Origin: Bradyrhizobium canariense
GTDB lineage: Bacteria; Pseudomonadota; Alphaproteobacteria; Rhizobiales; Xanthobacteraceae
Direction: 5' to 3'
Length of the DNA stretch: 64,000 bases
NCBI RefSeq assembly: GCF_900105125.1
Contig: NZ_LT629750.1
Span: 3,844,001-3,908,000 of the forward strand
Of this stretch, positions 8,613-16,840 are shown in pieces; within the stretch, counting starts at the first letter, position 1, and each line of letters begins with the position of its first letter. The notes under the pieces are model-generated. The model was not told where the DNA came from, searched no databases, and saw nothing but the letters and a program-made list of their open reading frames with translations. A program made the translations under genes and the position numbers.

Positions 8613-9464
8613 GTGCCACATGCCGCGATTTCGCCAAACAATGTTGCCGTAATCACCGGAGGTGCTTCCGGCATTGGACTCGCCGCCGCGATACGGTTTG
8701 GCCGCCTCGGCATGAAAGTCTGCATCGCCGATCTCGGGACCAACCGCCTCGCCGAAGCTGCAACGAAATTGTCATCTGTGGCGACAGGCGGCCCCGACAG
8801 CATCATGGTGGCGGCCGTTGACGTCAGCCGTGCCGAAGACGTCGCGGGGCTGGAAAGCGCAGTACAAAAACGCTTCGGCGGCACCGATATCCTGATGAAC
8901 AATGCCGGCGTTCAGCCCGGCAGCAAGATGTTCGGTCCATCGGAGAATTGGCAGCGCGTTCTCGCTGTCAACCTCTGGGGCGTCATCAACGGTTCGCAGG
9001 TGTTCGCACCGCACATGATCGAACGCGGGCGGCCGGGCCTGATCATCAATACCGGCTCCAAGCAGGGCATCACCACGCCTCCCGGCGACCCCGCCTACAA
9101 CGTTTCCAAGGCGGGTGTGAAAGCCTTCACGGAAGCGCTGCAACACGAATTGCGAAACGCGGAAGGCAGCCAGATCAGCGCGCATCTGCTGATCCCCGGT
9201 TTCGTCTTCACCGGCCTTACCGCCAAGGGCCGCACCGAGAAGCCGGCCGGCGCCTGGACGCCGGAGCAGACCGTCGACTTCATGATCGAAGGTATCAACG
9301 CTGGGGATTTTTATATCCTGTGTCCGGACAATGATGTGCCGAGGAAGCTCGATGAGCGGCGCATCCTGTGGGCGGCGGGTGACATCGTCGAGAACCGGCC
9401 GGCACTTTCGCGATGGCATCCTGATTACGCGGAAGCTTTTGCTAAATTTGTGAAGAAGAAGTAG
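8613..9464 (+). CDS. SDR family oxidoreductase
   Basis: This 283-residue classical short-chain dehydrogenase has the Rossmann motif T-G-G-A-S-G-I-G at residues 15-22, the NNAG strand (MNNAGVQPGS) and a catalytic tetrad around TGSKQG and Y-N-V-S-K (Tyr-x3-Lys near residues 155-159). The C-terminus is longer than usual and ends in a Lys-rich tail. It starts at GTG 8613 after a GGAG site. It stands alone on the plus strand, convergent with the orphan pqqA. The substrate is unknown; an alcohol or carbonyl from the neighbouring oxidation genes is a guess. Confidence 0.87.
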   Translation: MPHAAISPNNVAVITGGASGIGLAAAIRFGRLGMKVCIADLGTNRLAEAATKLSSVATGGPDSIMVAAVDVSRAEDVAGLESAVQKRFGGTDILMNNAGVQPGSKMFGPSENWQRVLAVNLWGVINGSQVFAPHMIERGRPGLIINTGSKQGITTPPGDPAYNVSKAGVKAFTEALQHELRNAEGSQISAHLLIPGFVFTGLTAKGRTEKPAGAWTPEQTVDFMIEGINAGDFYILCPDNDVPRKLDERRILWAAGDIVENRPALSRWHPDYAEAFAKFVKKK

Positions 9465-9543
9465 CTGAAAACGCCGCGACTCCAGCAACGGCAACACAAA
9501 ATGTGTGGCGTTTCCGGAGCCGGGCCAGTGGTTGCGAAGTCTC

Positions 9544-9624
9544 TTACTTGCGCGCTGCGCAAGCGTACATGTTGATTTCCATGCCGACCGGCACTTCAAC
9601 GATCTTCGGTGCTTTCCAGGCCAT
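9544..9624 (-). CDS. pqqA: PqqA, precursor peptide of pyrroloquinoline quinone (orphan copy)
   Basis: The 26-residue peptide begins MAWKAPKIVEVPVG and has the diagnostic Glu16-x3-Tyr20 pair (E-I-N-M-Y), the two residues that PqqE cross-links to build the PQQ skeleton. It ends C-A-A-R-K. The ATG at 9624 follows a GGAG site by about 8 bases. PqqA is the ribosomal substrate for PqqD/PqqE/PqqF and is normally first in pqqABCDE. Here the minus strand downstream runs into a convergent SDR gene and no pqqB-E gene is in the window, so this is a stand-alone copy. It is divergent from a PQQ-dependent sorbosone-type dehydrogenase gene, which fits extra PQQ supply for that enzyme (inference). Confidence 0.93.
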   Translation of the reverse strand: MAWKAPKIVEVPVGMEINMYACAARK

Positions 9625-9969
9625 TTTGAGATCTCCAGCTGTTTGCGGCGTGAACGCCGAACGCCGGCGAAGCTACGTCCACGAGCGAAATATCGCAAGC
9701 GTGCGTTGCGGCATCGATCGTTCACCCTAGATAGCTAAACTAAGGAAATGCCGGTCGTCGAACTTCCGCTCCCGCTTTGAAAATGCGGAAGAATTACGGG
9801 CCCGGTCGCTCTCCACAGGCGACGCCGATCGCGTGACCGCCGGGCCGTCATTTCTTCCTCCATATAACGCCTGCCATTTGACAATACGCCTGACCAGCGC
9901 ATTGATAGCGGTATTCCCCGACAGCGGGTGATCACCCGTTAGAATTGGGGGCATCCAAGGGAGGCATCC
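9625..9969. other. Divergent pqqA / sorbosone dehydrogenase control region
   Basis: These 345 bases hold the promoters of pqqA (leftward) and the PQQ enzyme (rightward). A 14-base perfect palindrome lies at 9925-9938. No additional gene is supported; short open frames on either strand lack ribosome sites. Confidence 0.5.
9925..9938. promoter_or_regulatory. Perfect palindrome CGGGTGATCACCCG, candidate operator
   Basis: The 14-base palindrome sits 31 bases upstream of the sorbosone dehydrogenase ATG (9970), between the likely promoter and the GGGAGG ribosome site. It has no loop, as expected for a dimeric regulator site rather than a terminator. The regulator is unknown. Confidence 0.4.
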
Positions 9970-11238
9970 ATGAAGCTTCATTTGCTAGCGACGGTGGCTA
10001 TCTCAACGCTGGCCGCATGGCCGGCTGCTGCACAGCCGGCGCCGCCGGCTCCGAACGCACTCGACACATTAGGCGCGATGCATCAGACCGGCAGCACGGC
10101 TGATTGGCCTGAAGTCCCGCAGACCGGCCAGAAAGCCGATCAGGTCAAGCAAAACCTTACCAAAATCAAGCTGCCTCCGGGCTTCCACATCTCGCTCTAC
10201 GCGCTGGTGCCGGACGCCCGCCATATTGCGGTCGGCCCGCAGGGCGTCGCAACCTTTGTGGGCACACGCAAGTCGAAGGTCTGGGTGGTGACCGATCGCT
10301 CGCGCGGCGGCGTGGGTGACGAGGTGAAGGAGTTCGCGCCGACCCTGCCGAAGAAAATTCCCAACGGCGTGTGCTTCTCGAAAGACGGCTTCCTGTACAT
10401 CGCGGAGCAGAATCGCGTGCTGGAATACGCCGCCGCCGAGTTCTTCTATGAAAGCGCCGACGTCGTCGCAGGCGCCGTCGTACCCGAGGGCGAGCTGATC
10501 CCGAAATCCGAGGAGAGCTACAACCATACTGCGCGGGTCTGCAGAGTCGGACCGGACAACAAGCTCTATATTCAGCTGGGCCAACCCTACAACGTGCCGG
10601 CAAAGGACAAGTTCGACCTTTATCGCAAGGTCGGCATGGGCGGAATCATCCGCATGGATCGCGACGGCAAGAATCGCGAGGTCTACGCGGTGGGGCTCCG
10701 CAATCCGGTCGGCATGGACTTCAGCCCGAAGGACAAGTCGCTCTGGACCAACGACAACCAGGTCGACGGCATGGGTGACGAACAGCCGCCCGGTGAGATG
10801 GATCACATCACCGCGCCGGGTCAGGATTTCGGCTTTCCCTGGTATGGCGGTGGTCATACCCGGACCGTGGAGTACAAGAACGACACCCCGCCCGCCAATG
10901 TGGTGTTTCCTGAAGTCGAACAGGCGGCCCATGCGGCGGACCTCGGCCTCATCTTCTACACCGGCTCGATGTTCCCCAAGAAATATCAGGGCGCCATTTT
11001 CTCGACCCAGCATGGTTCCTGGAATCGGACCACGCCGGTTGGCGCACGGCTATTGGTCACCTACGTCAAGGAGGATGGCCATGTCGCGGGAAAATCCGAG
11101 CCGTTCGCGGAGGGCTGGAACGACAACGGCTATTATCTCGGCCGTCCCGTCGACGTCGCGCAATTGCCCGATGGCTCGCTGCTGGTCTCGGACGATCTCG
11201 TTGGTGCGCTGTATCGCATCTGGTACGACGGCAAATAA
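9970..11238 (+). CDS. PQQ-dependent sugar dehydrogenase, sorbosone dehydrogenase family
   Basis: The 422-residue product is an exported beta-propeller dehydrogenase of the L-sorbosone/soluble glucose dehydrogenase family, oxidising an aldose or aldehyde with PQQ in the periplasm. A signal peptide (residues 1-21, ending AAA-QPA) is followed by the domain, with typical propeller blocks ALVPDARHIAVGPQG, VYAVGLRNPVGMDFSP, LWTNDNQVDGMGDE and the C-terminal HGSWNRTTPVGARL and PDGSLLVSDDLVGALYRI. A GGGAGG ribosome site precedes the ATG. The next gene encodes a c-type cytochrome, the likely electron acceptor, and an orphan pqqA is divergent. The substrate cannot be read from sequence. Confidence 0.9.
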   Translation: MKLHLLATVAISTLAAWPAAAQPAPPAPNALDTLGAMHQTGSTADWPEVPQTGQKADQVKQNLTKIKLPPGFHISLYALVPDARHIAVGPQGVATFVGTRKSKVWVVTDRSRGGVGDEVKEFAPTLPKKIPNGVCFSKDGFLYIAEQNRVLEYAAAEFFYESADVVAGAVVPEGELIPKSEESYNHTARVCRVGPDNKLYIQLGQPYNVPAKDKFDLYRKVGMGGIIRMDRDGKNREVYAVGLRNPVGMDFSPKDKSLWTNDNQVDGMGDEQPPGEMDHITAPGQDFGFPWYGGGHTRTVEYKNDTPPANVVFPEVEQAAHAADLGLIFYTGSMFPKKYQGAIFSTQHGSWNRTTPVGARLLVTYVKEDGHVAGKSEPFAEGWNDNGYYLGRPVDVAQLPDGSLLVSDDLVGALYRIWYDGK

Positions 11239-11314
11239 TGATCTGAGATCGATGGATGGCTCCCTGATCGGGAGCCATTCACCTTTTCACGCGACAGGCT
11301 CACGAGGGTTTAAA

Positions 11315-11671
11315 GTGATTTCGCCACATCCAGGGACGACCCCGGTGATCGTCCGGCTGATTGCTTCGGTTTGTCTGCTCGCGGCAGGCGGCAGCATGTG
11401 CAGTGCCGGCGACATCAAGGCCGGCCGCACCAAGGCGCTGATGTGCCAGGCCTGTCATGGCCTCGACGGGCTATCGAAAACCCCGGACGCGCCGAACATC
11501 GCCGGTCAAACCGAGCCATATCTCGTTACCCAACTGCAGGCATTCAAATCCGGCACGCGAAAGAACGACGCGATGTCGGTGGTTGCGCCATCGCTGTCCG
11601 ACGCCGATATCGAAGACCTCGCCGCCTATTTTTCGGCGATCGAGATCACCGTCGGCAAGCTCCCGCAATAG
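11315..11671 (+). CDS. Class I c-type cytochrome, single haem
   Basis: A GTG start at 11315 after GAGGG gives a 118-residue exported protein with a hydrophobic signal stretch (residues 11-29) and a haem site C-Q-A-C-H near residue 47. An LSDADIEDLAAYFSAI helix near the C-terminus is typical of the cytochrome c553/c4 fold. The axial Met is probably M in NDAMSVVAP. It lies 76 bases after the PQQ dehydrogenase on the same strand and is its probable electron partner. A later GTG (11345) is an alternative start that leaves a shorter signal peptide. Confidence 0.85.
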   Translation: MISPHPGTTPVIVRLIASVCLLAAGGSMCSAGDIKAGRTKALMCQACHGLDGLSKTPDAPNIAGQTEPYLVTQLQAFKSGTRKNDAMSVVAPSLSDADIEDLAAYFSAIEITVGKLPQ

Positions 11672-11683
11672 GCGCGATCTGGA

Positions 11684-12487
11684 TTATGGCGCGGCCGGCA
11701 GCGCGACCGGAATAAAGCCATACGACTTCAGCGTCGCCTGCCCCTGCGGCGACAACAGATACATCGCGAAATCGGCGCCGCCGGGCTGCGCCTTGCGTGA
11801 GACCGTCAGGCCGTATTCGGGGCCGACGGAAAGCTCCGGCGGTAGTCCGACCGATTTGTAGTTCGGCGAGGTTCTGACGATCTCGCGTGCGCCTGAACAA
11901 TAATAAATGAACAGATCGATCTGGTGATCATCGAGCGCGACCAGCAGTCGCGGACGCCCGTTGACTGGAGTCGTTATCGCGGGACCGCCGAATAATTGCT
12001 GCGCCTTACCGGAAAGCGTTTGGAAAGCGCCGGGCCGGATCGCGTCGATCTTGCGAAACATCTCCCAGGTGTAGTCGCCGGCCGGATCGGAAACCGGCGT
12101 CGATGTGCCTATCTTGATATCAGGCCTCAGCAGCGTCTCGACCAGACTGCCGCTGTCGACCACACTGTCGGCCATGGTCACGACGCACAGGGCATTGCGC
12201 GCGAACATCACGCTCGGACCGGATATACCGGCATCGGTCAGGACCTGCGCGTGAGGCAACGCGGCCGAAGCGAAGACATCGAACGCCTCGCCCTTTTGCA
12301 GACGTTCGCGCAGCACGCCGGATGGTCCCCACACTGGGGCGAAGCTGCTGCCGTATTGTTTGCTGAAATCGGCGAAAACAGCCGTGAAGGCGTCCTTCAG
12401 GCTGCCGGCCGCCATGACGCGGATATCTGTCGCGGACGCGGACGACGAAGCCAACCCAATCATGACCGCCACCAGCCAGGCACGCAT
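11684..12487 (-). CDS. ModA-like molybdate/anion-binding protein, no permease nearby
   Basis: This 267-residue exported binding protein is of the ModA/WtpA type (SBP_bac_11). A signal peptide (residues 1-20, ASSSASA) is followed by the signature AAGSLKDAFTAVFADF, then GPSGVLRERLQKGEAFDVFASA and TSP-x-x-x-P/D-P-type STPVSDPAGDYTWEMF. These are the oxyanion-contacting loops. modB and modC are not present, so it is a lone binding protein. The start at 12487 (MRAWLVAV) is chosen because upstream residues in the open frame are translated from an intergenic palindromic repeat. It runs convergently into the cytochrome c gene. Molybdate is the default ligand; other anions are possible. Confidence 0.82.
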   Translation of the reverse strand: MRAWLVAVMIGLASSSASATDIRVMAAGSLKDAFTAVFADFSKQYGSSFAPVWGPSGVLRERLQKGEAFDVFASAALPHAQVLTDAGISGPSVMFARNALCVVTMADSVVDSGSLVETLLRPDIKIGTSTPVSDPAGDYTWEMFRKIDAIRPGAFQTLSGKAQQLFGGPAITTPVNGRPRLLVALDDHQIDLFIYYCSGAREIVRTSPNYKSVGLPPELSVGPEYGLTVSRKAQPGGADFAMYLLSPQGQATLKSYGFIPVALPAAP

Positions 12488-12500
12488 GGAATTATTCCAC

Positions 12501-12578
12501 GTCATTCCGGGATGGTCCGAAGGACCAGACCCGGAATCTCGCGATTCCGGGTTCGTGCTCCGCACGTCCCGGAATGAC
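12501..12578. repeat. Palindromic intergenic repeat, family A, copy 3
   Basis: It runs from GTCATTCCGGGATGG to CCCGGAATGAC, with the ACCCGGAATCTCGCGATTCC centre. It lies immediately upstream of the ModA-like start and extends that open frame artificially. Confidence 0.85.
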
Positions 12579-12620
12579 GATGCATGAAAATTGGCCCCGC
12601 GTCACTTGCCGCAAGGTCGC

Positions 12621-13004
12621 CTAATGCGCCCGGAGCGCCATTTTCTGCGCCGGCTGGGCCACTAAAGCCTCGCCGAGTTCGCTTTGCTGGTCGCGCGGGA
12701 TAGAAAAGCAGACGCTGAAGCCGTCGACGGTACGCAGCGTCACCATGCCCTGCGTGGGATCGGACGATTGCTCGACCACCCATGACGCCAGCGGATATGC
12801 GTAGCGCAGGCTTTGATCGCCAAATCGGGTTTGAAGAGCCTTGTCGATCAATCCCGGCAGGGTCATCGCCAGCGCGCCGACCTGGTTCAGCGATAGCCGG
12901 ATCGTCGCCGGCTTGCCGTTGGAATCGACAAAACCGAGCGAAATGGCGTCGCCATCGGCTGCGACCTCGCAACTGGTGAGCGCCTGGGTTTCGATCTCCA
13001 TCAT
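12621..13004 (-). CDS. Hypothetical protein, 127 residues
   Basis: I do not recognise this family. The protein is soluble and acidic to neutral, with no signal peptide or membrane segment; alternating strands (AISLGFVDSNGKPATIRLSL, GMVTLRTVDGFSVCFSI) suggest a mostly beta fold. Start codons at 13004 and 13001 are both possible; a GGGAG site lies 4-7 bases upstream. Its coding strand has AATATAACGA 19 bases before the start, shared with the divergent aldehyde dehydrogenase, so the two may be co-regulated. Confidence 0.7.
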   Translation of the reverse strand: MMEIETQALTSCEVAADGDAISLGFVDSNGKPATIRLSLNQVGALAMTLPGLIDKALQTRFGDQSLRYAYPLASWVVEQSSDPTQGMVTLRTVDGFSVCFSIPRDQQSELGEALVAQPAQKMALRAH

Positions 13005-13023
13005 CAAGCTCCCGGACCGTTAT

Positions 13024-13033
13024 TCGTTATATT
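13024..13033 (-). promoter_or_regulatory. AATATAACGA motif, copy 2
   Basis: The exact 10-base motif lies on the coding strand of the 12621 gene, preceded eight bases upstream by GATATA. It is one of three copies in front of units of the oxidation island. Confidence 0.45.
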
Positions 13034-13140
13034 CTCTGGAATATATCGCTATCCCGCCGGCCGCGTCCAGCCGGTATTAAAGTCAGCCGGACCGCCGCCG
13101 GACCCGGTAGTCCGCCTCCCGCATTCGTGATATACATAAA

Positions 13141-13150
13141 AATATAACGA
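13141..13150 (+). promoter_or_regulatory. AATATAACGA motif, copy 3 (upstream of aldehyde dehydrogenase)
   Basis: The exact motif lies on the coding strand 39 bases before the ATG at 13190, preceded by GATATA at a spacing of six bases, so it resembles copy 2 over a longer span. Either an operator or an unusual promoter element would fit. Confidence 0.45.
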
Positions 13151-13189
13151 GGCCTATGGAAAAGGTCCGTACACAGGGAGAGCAAAGCC

Positions 13190-14596
13190 ATGAGTGATTT
13201 CAAGCTTCTCATCGACGGCAAGATGGTAGCCGGCGACCAGACCATGCCGGTCCTCAATCCCGCGACCGAAGAGGTGCTGGCGCAATGCCCGCGCGCCTCC
13301 AAGGACCAGCTCAATGCCGCCGTTGCCGCGGCCAAGGCGGCGTTTCCGGCCTGGTCGGCGACCCCGATCGAAGAGCGCCGCAGGCTTGTCACGAAAATGG
13401 CCGACGTCATCGAAGCCAATACCAACGAGCTGGCGCGCCTCCTGACCAGCGAGCAGGGCAAACCGCTCGCGGATGCCACCGGCGAGGTCATGGGCATGGC
13501 CGGCTTCTTCCGCTATCTCAGCTCGCTCGACCTGCCGATGCGCGTGATCGAGGACAGCGGCGATCGCCGCGTTGAGGCCTATCGCCGCCCGCTCGGCGTG
13601 ATCGGCGCCATCATTCCCTGGAACTATCCGCTGCTGATCCTCAGCTTCAAACTGCCTTCCGCGCTCTTGGCCGGCAATACGCTGGTGGTGAAGCCGGCGC
13701 CGACCACCCCGCTGTCGACGCTGAAATTTGCCGAGCTGGTCAAGGATATCCTGCCCAAAGGCGTGTTGAACGTCATTGCCGACGCCAACGATCTCGGCGA
13801 CTTAATGACCAAACATCCCGACATCCGCAAGATCTCCTTCACCGGATCGACCGCGACGGGCCAGAAGGTGATGGCGAACGCAGCAGCGACTTTGAAGCGC
13901 ATCACGCTGGAACTGGGCGGCAACGATGCCAGCATCGTGCTCGACGACGTCGATCCGAAGAAGGTCGCGCCCGGCATTTTCGAAGGCGCGTTCCAGAACT
14001 CGGGCCAGGTCTGCCTCGCCATCAAGCGGCTCTACGTCCACGAGTCGGTCTATGACGAAATCTGCAACGAGCTGGTGGCGATTGCCAAGAACACGGTGGT
14101 CGACGACGGATCGAAACAGGGCACCAAGCTCGGGCCGCTGCAGAACAAGATGCAGTACGAGAAGGTGAAGGGTTTCCTCGAAGACGCGCGCAAGAACGGC
14201 AACGTGATTGCCGGCGGTTCGGCGATGGATCGTCCCGGCTATTTCATCGAGCCGACCATCGTGCGCGACATCAAGGAAGGCTCCAGGCTGGTTGACGAGG
14301 AACAGTTCGGACCGGTGCTGCCGGTGATCAAATATTCCGACAATGAAGACGTGATCCGCCGCGCCAACGCCACCAATTACGGCCTCGGCGCTTCGGTCTG
14401 GTCGTCGGATACCGCGCGCGCCCACAAGATCGCCAGCCGTATCGAGGCTGGAACGGTCTGGATCAACAAGCATCTCGACATGGCGCCGCATATCCCGTTC
14501 GGCGGAGCTAAGCAGTCGGGCATCGGTACCGAATTCGCCGAGGAAGGTCTCGCCGAATTCACCCAGCTCCAGATCATCAACGAAGCACGCACCTAA
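13190..14596 (+). CDS. NAD(P)+-dependent aldehyde dehydrogenase
   Basis: This 468-residue ALDH has all catalytic elements: IPWNYPLLILSFKLPSALLAGN, KPAPTTPLSTL, FTGSTATGQKV, Glu in LELGGNDASIV and Cys in NSGQVCLAIKRLYVH. The C-terminal strand is PFGGAKQSGIGTEF. The short QVCLAIKR variant and GGND resemble aldehyde dehydrogenases that act on small aliphatic or amino-aldehydes, but the substrate is not fixed. The start follows CAGGGAG. It is divergent from the 12621 gene with a shared control region containing two AATATAACGA motifs, and is followed by a strong hairpin and another ALDH gene. Confidence 0.92.
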   Translation: MSDFKLLIDGKMVAGDQTMPVLNPATEEVLAQCPRASKDQLNAAVAAAKAAFPAWSATPIEERRRLVTKMADVIEANTNELARLLTSEQGKPLADATGEVMGMAGFFRYLSSLDLPMRVIEDSGDRRVEAYRRPLGVIGAIIPWNYPLLILSFKLPSALLAGNTLVVKPAPTTPLSTLKFAELVKDILPKGVLNVIADANDLGDLMTKHPDIRKISFTGSTATGQKVMANAAATLKRITLELGGNDASIVLDDVDPKKVAPGIFEGAFQNSGQVCLAIKRLYVHESVYDEICNELVAIAKNTVVDDGSKQGTKLGPLQNKMQYEKVKGFLEDARKNGNVIAGGSAMDRPGYFIEPTIVRDIKEGSRLVDEEQFGPVLPVIKYSDNEDVIRRANATNYGLGASVWSSDTARAHKIASRIEAGTVWINKHLDMAPHIPFGGAKQSGIGTEFAEEGLAEFTQLQIINEART

Positions 14597-14607
14597 CTGA
14601 TGCAGAA

Positions 14608-14634
14608 GACCGCTGCGGCGACGCCGCAGCGGTC
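14608..14634 (+). terminator. Strong hairpin after aldehyde dehydrogenase
   Basis: A perfect 12-base stem GACCGCTGCGGC/GCCGCAGCGGTC with a three-base loop lies 12 bases after the stop codon. No T-run follows, so it may be a transcript-stabilising hairpin or a weak terminator. Confidence 0.5.
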
Positions 14635-14795
14635 AAGCCCGTGACGGAAGTAACTACCGTCGAGCATTTCTTCCGTCGTTTTGGAATTCAGGACAATGCG
14701 TTGCTCGGGTGAGCCGAGCCTGCACAACGCCTAACGCCTCGAAATTCGGCGTCGTTCCTAAAAAACCGGCTAGTTCCGGAACCAGGGAGAATGTC

Positions 14796-16316
14796 ATGTA
14801 TCAAGAAGCGATCGAGAAAGTCTCCAAGCAGGTACTCATCCGAGACCGATACGAAAATTTCATCGGCGGCAAGTGGGTGGCCCCGACGGAAGGGCGCTAC
14901 TTCGACAATCCCAGCCCGATTACGGGCAAGAAACTCTGCTCGGTTCCGCGCTCCTCCGCGGCCGACATCGAGCTGGCGCTGGACGCGGCGCACAAGGCCA
15001 GAGATGCCTGGGGCAAGACGCCGGTGGCCGAGCGCTCCCGCCTGCTGAACAAGATCGCCGACAAACTGGAAGCCAATCTCGACCTGCTGGCGCTGGTCGA
15101 GACGCTGGACAACGGCAAGCCGATCCGCGAGACGACTTATGCGGACATGCCCCTGGTCGTCGATCACTGGCGCTATTTCGCCAGCGTCATACGTGCCCAG
15201 GAAGGCGGCATTTCGGAAATCGATGCCGAGACGGTCGCCTATCACTACCACGAGCCGCTCGGCGTCGTCGGCCAGATCATTCCGTGGAATTTTCCGATCC
15301 TGATGGCGACCTGGAAACTGGCGCCGGCACTTGCCGCGGGCAATTGCGTGGTGCTCAAACCGGCTGAGCAAACGCCGCTCGGCATCCTCGTCGTGATGGA
15401 GCTGATCGCCGATATCCTGCCGCCCGGCGTCGTCAACGTCGTCAACGGTTTTGGTGTCGAGGCCGGCAAGCCTCTGGCGCAAAACAAGCGGATCGCGAAG
15501 ATCGCCTTCACCGGCGAGACCACGACGGGGCGGCTGATTATGCAATACGCGTCCGACAATATCATTCCGGTCACGCTCGAACTCGGCGGCAAGTCGCCGA
15601 ACATCTTCTTTGCCGACGTCGCCGGTGCGGACGATGAGTTTTTCGACAAGGCACTCGAAGGTTTCGCCATGTTCGCCCTCAATCAGGGCGAGGTCTGCAC
15701 CTGCCCCAGTCGTGCGCTGGTTCAGGAGTCGATCTACGACAGGTTCATGGAACGCGCGGTCGCCCGGACCAAGAAGATCAAGCAGGGCCACCCGCTCGAC
15801 GCGACAACCATGATCGGCGCTCAGGCCTCGAACGATCAGCTGGAGAAAATCCTGTCCTATTTCGACATCGGCAAGCAGGAAGGCGCGAAAGTGCTGACCG
15901 GCGGCAAGCGTGCGCAGCTCGGCGGCGAGATCGCCGAGGGCTATTACGTCGAACCGACGATCTTCGAAGGCAACAACAAGATGCGCGTGTTCCAGGAGGA
16001 AATCTTTGGGCCGGTCGTATCGGTGACGAAGTTCAAGGATGAAGACGAGGCCCTCGCCATCGCCAACGACACGCTTTACGGGCTTGGCGCCGGCGTCTGG
16101 ACCCGTAACAGCAATCGCGCCTACAAGTTTGGACGCGCGATCCAGGCCGGTCGCGTATGGACCAACTGCTATCACGCCTACCCGGCCCATGCCGCCTTCG
16201 GCGGCTACAAGGCGTCCGGTATCGGCCGTGAAAACCACAAGATGATGCTCGATCATTATCAGAACACCAAGAACATCCTGGTGAGCTACGGCACCAAGGC
16301 GCTTGGTTTCTTCTAG
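14796..16316 (+). CDS. Aldehyde dehydrogenase, ExaC/AldB/AcoD-like
   Basis: The 506-residue protein belongs to the acetaldehyde-type ALDHs (ExaC of Pseudomonas, AldB of E. coli). It carries [20 protein letters not shown] at the N-terminus, [16 protein letters not shown], the Glu in LELGGKSPN, the catalytic Cys in [15 protein letters not shown] and the C-terminal [11 protein letters not shown]. The double-Cys VCTCPSR block is typical of the subgroup, which in other bacteria works with PQQ ethanol dehydrogenases. The start at 14796 is preceded by GGGAG; upstream in-frame residues (from 14709) look non-coding. A DUF779 gene follows, a common partner of this ALDH type. Likely role: oxidation of acetaldehyde or similar products. 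Confidence 0.92.
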   Translation: MYQEAIEKVSKQVLIRDRYENFIGGKWVAPTEGRYFDNPSPITGKKLCSVPRSSAADIELALDAAHKARDAWGKTPVAERSRLLNKIADKLEANLDLLALVETLDNGKPIRETTYADMPLVVDHWRYFASVIRAQEGGISEIDAETVAYHYHEPLGVVGQIIPWNFPILMATWKLAPALAAGNCVVLKPAEQTPLGILVVMELIADILPPGVVNVVNGFGVEAGKPLAQNKRIAKIAFTGETTTGRLIMQYASDNIIPVTLELGGKSPNIFFADVAGADDEFFDKALEGFAMFALNQGEVCTCPSRALVQESIYDRFMERAVARTKKIKQGHPLDATTMIGAQASNDQLEKILSYFDIGKQEGAKVLTGGKRAQLGGEIAEGYYVEPTIFEGNNKMRVFQEEIFGPVVSVTKFKDEDEALAIANDTLYGLGAGVWTRNSNRAYKFGRAIQAGRVWTNCYHAYPAHAAFGGYKASGIGRENHKMMLDHYQNTKNILVSYGTKALGFF

Positions 16317-16347
16317 GATCTGGCGGGAATAAATAGAAATTGGAAAC

Positions 16348-16427
16348 GTCATTACGAGCGAAGCGAAGCAATCCAGGGCAACGAAGGAAGAGCTGGATTG
16401 CTTCGTCGCTTTGCTCCTCGCAATGAC
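16348..16427. repeat. Palindromic intergenic repeat, family B
   Basis: It runs from GTCATTACGAGCGAAGCGAAG to TTGCTCCTCGCAATGAC, with inverted inner arms (AAGCAATCCAG and CTGGATTGCTT). A half copy lies at 62453-62488. It separates the aldehyde dehydrogenase and DUF779 genes, and its right arm extends the DUF779 open frame artificially. Confidence 0.85.
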
Positions 16428-16442
16428 GAGAGGGATCTGGTT

Positions 16443-16823
16443 ATGGTCAATCGCGTCGAGATCACCAATAAGGCGGCCGAAATGCTGGCGCGGCTAAAAA
16501 GCCAGCACGGCGCGCTGATGTTTCATCAGTCGGGCGGCTGCTGCGATGGCTCGTCGCCGATGTGCTACCCGGCGGGAGATTTTCGTGTCGGACCACAGGA
16601 CGTGCTGCTGGGCGAGATTGCGGGCTGCCAGTTTTATATCGGCGCAGCACAATTCGAATATTGGCGGCACACCCAACTGATCATCGATGTCGTGCCGGGG
16701 CGCGGCTCCGGCTTTTCGGTGGAAGCGCCTGAGGGCGTCAGGTTCCTCACGCGCAGCCGCGTCTTCACCGATGAGGAAGTAAGCCAACTCGAGGCGGCCG
16801 GACCACCCTCGCGGGCGGCCTGA
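16443..16823 (+). CDS. DUF779 domain protein
   Basis: This 126-residue protein matches DUF779, a small Cys-rich family often encoded beside ExaC/AldB-type aldehyde dehydrogenases. The hallmark LMFHQSGGCCDGSSPMCYP lies at residues 26-44, followed by GCQFYIGAAQFEYWRHTQLIIDVVPGRGSGFS and the C-terminal LTRSRVFTDEE. The clustered cysteines suggest metal or redox chemistry, but the function is unknown. The ATG at 16443 is chosen because residues before it come from a palindromic repeat. It is 126 bases downstream of its presumptive partner ALDH. Confidence 0.88.
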   Translation: MVNRVEITNKAAEMLARLKSQHGALMFHQSGGCCDGSSPMCYPAGDFRVGPQDVLLGEIAGCQFYIGAAQFEYWRHTQLIIDVVPGRGSGFSVEAPEGVRFLTRSRVFTDEEVSQLEAAGPPSRAA

Positions 16824-16840
16824 TAGAAAAAAGGCTCATC

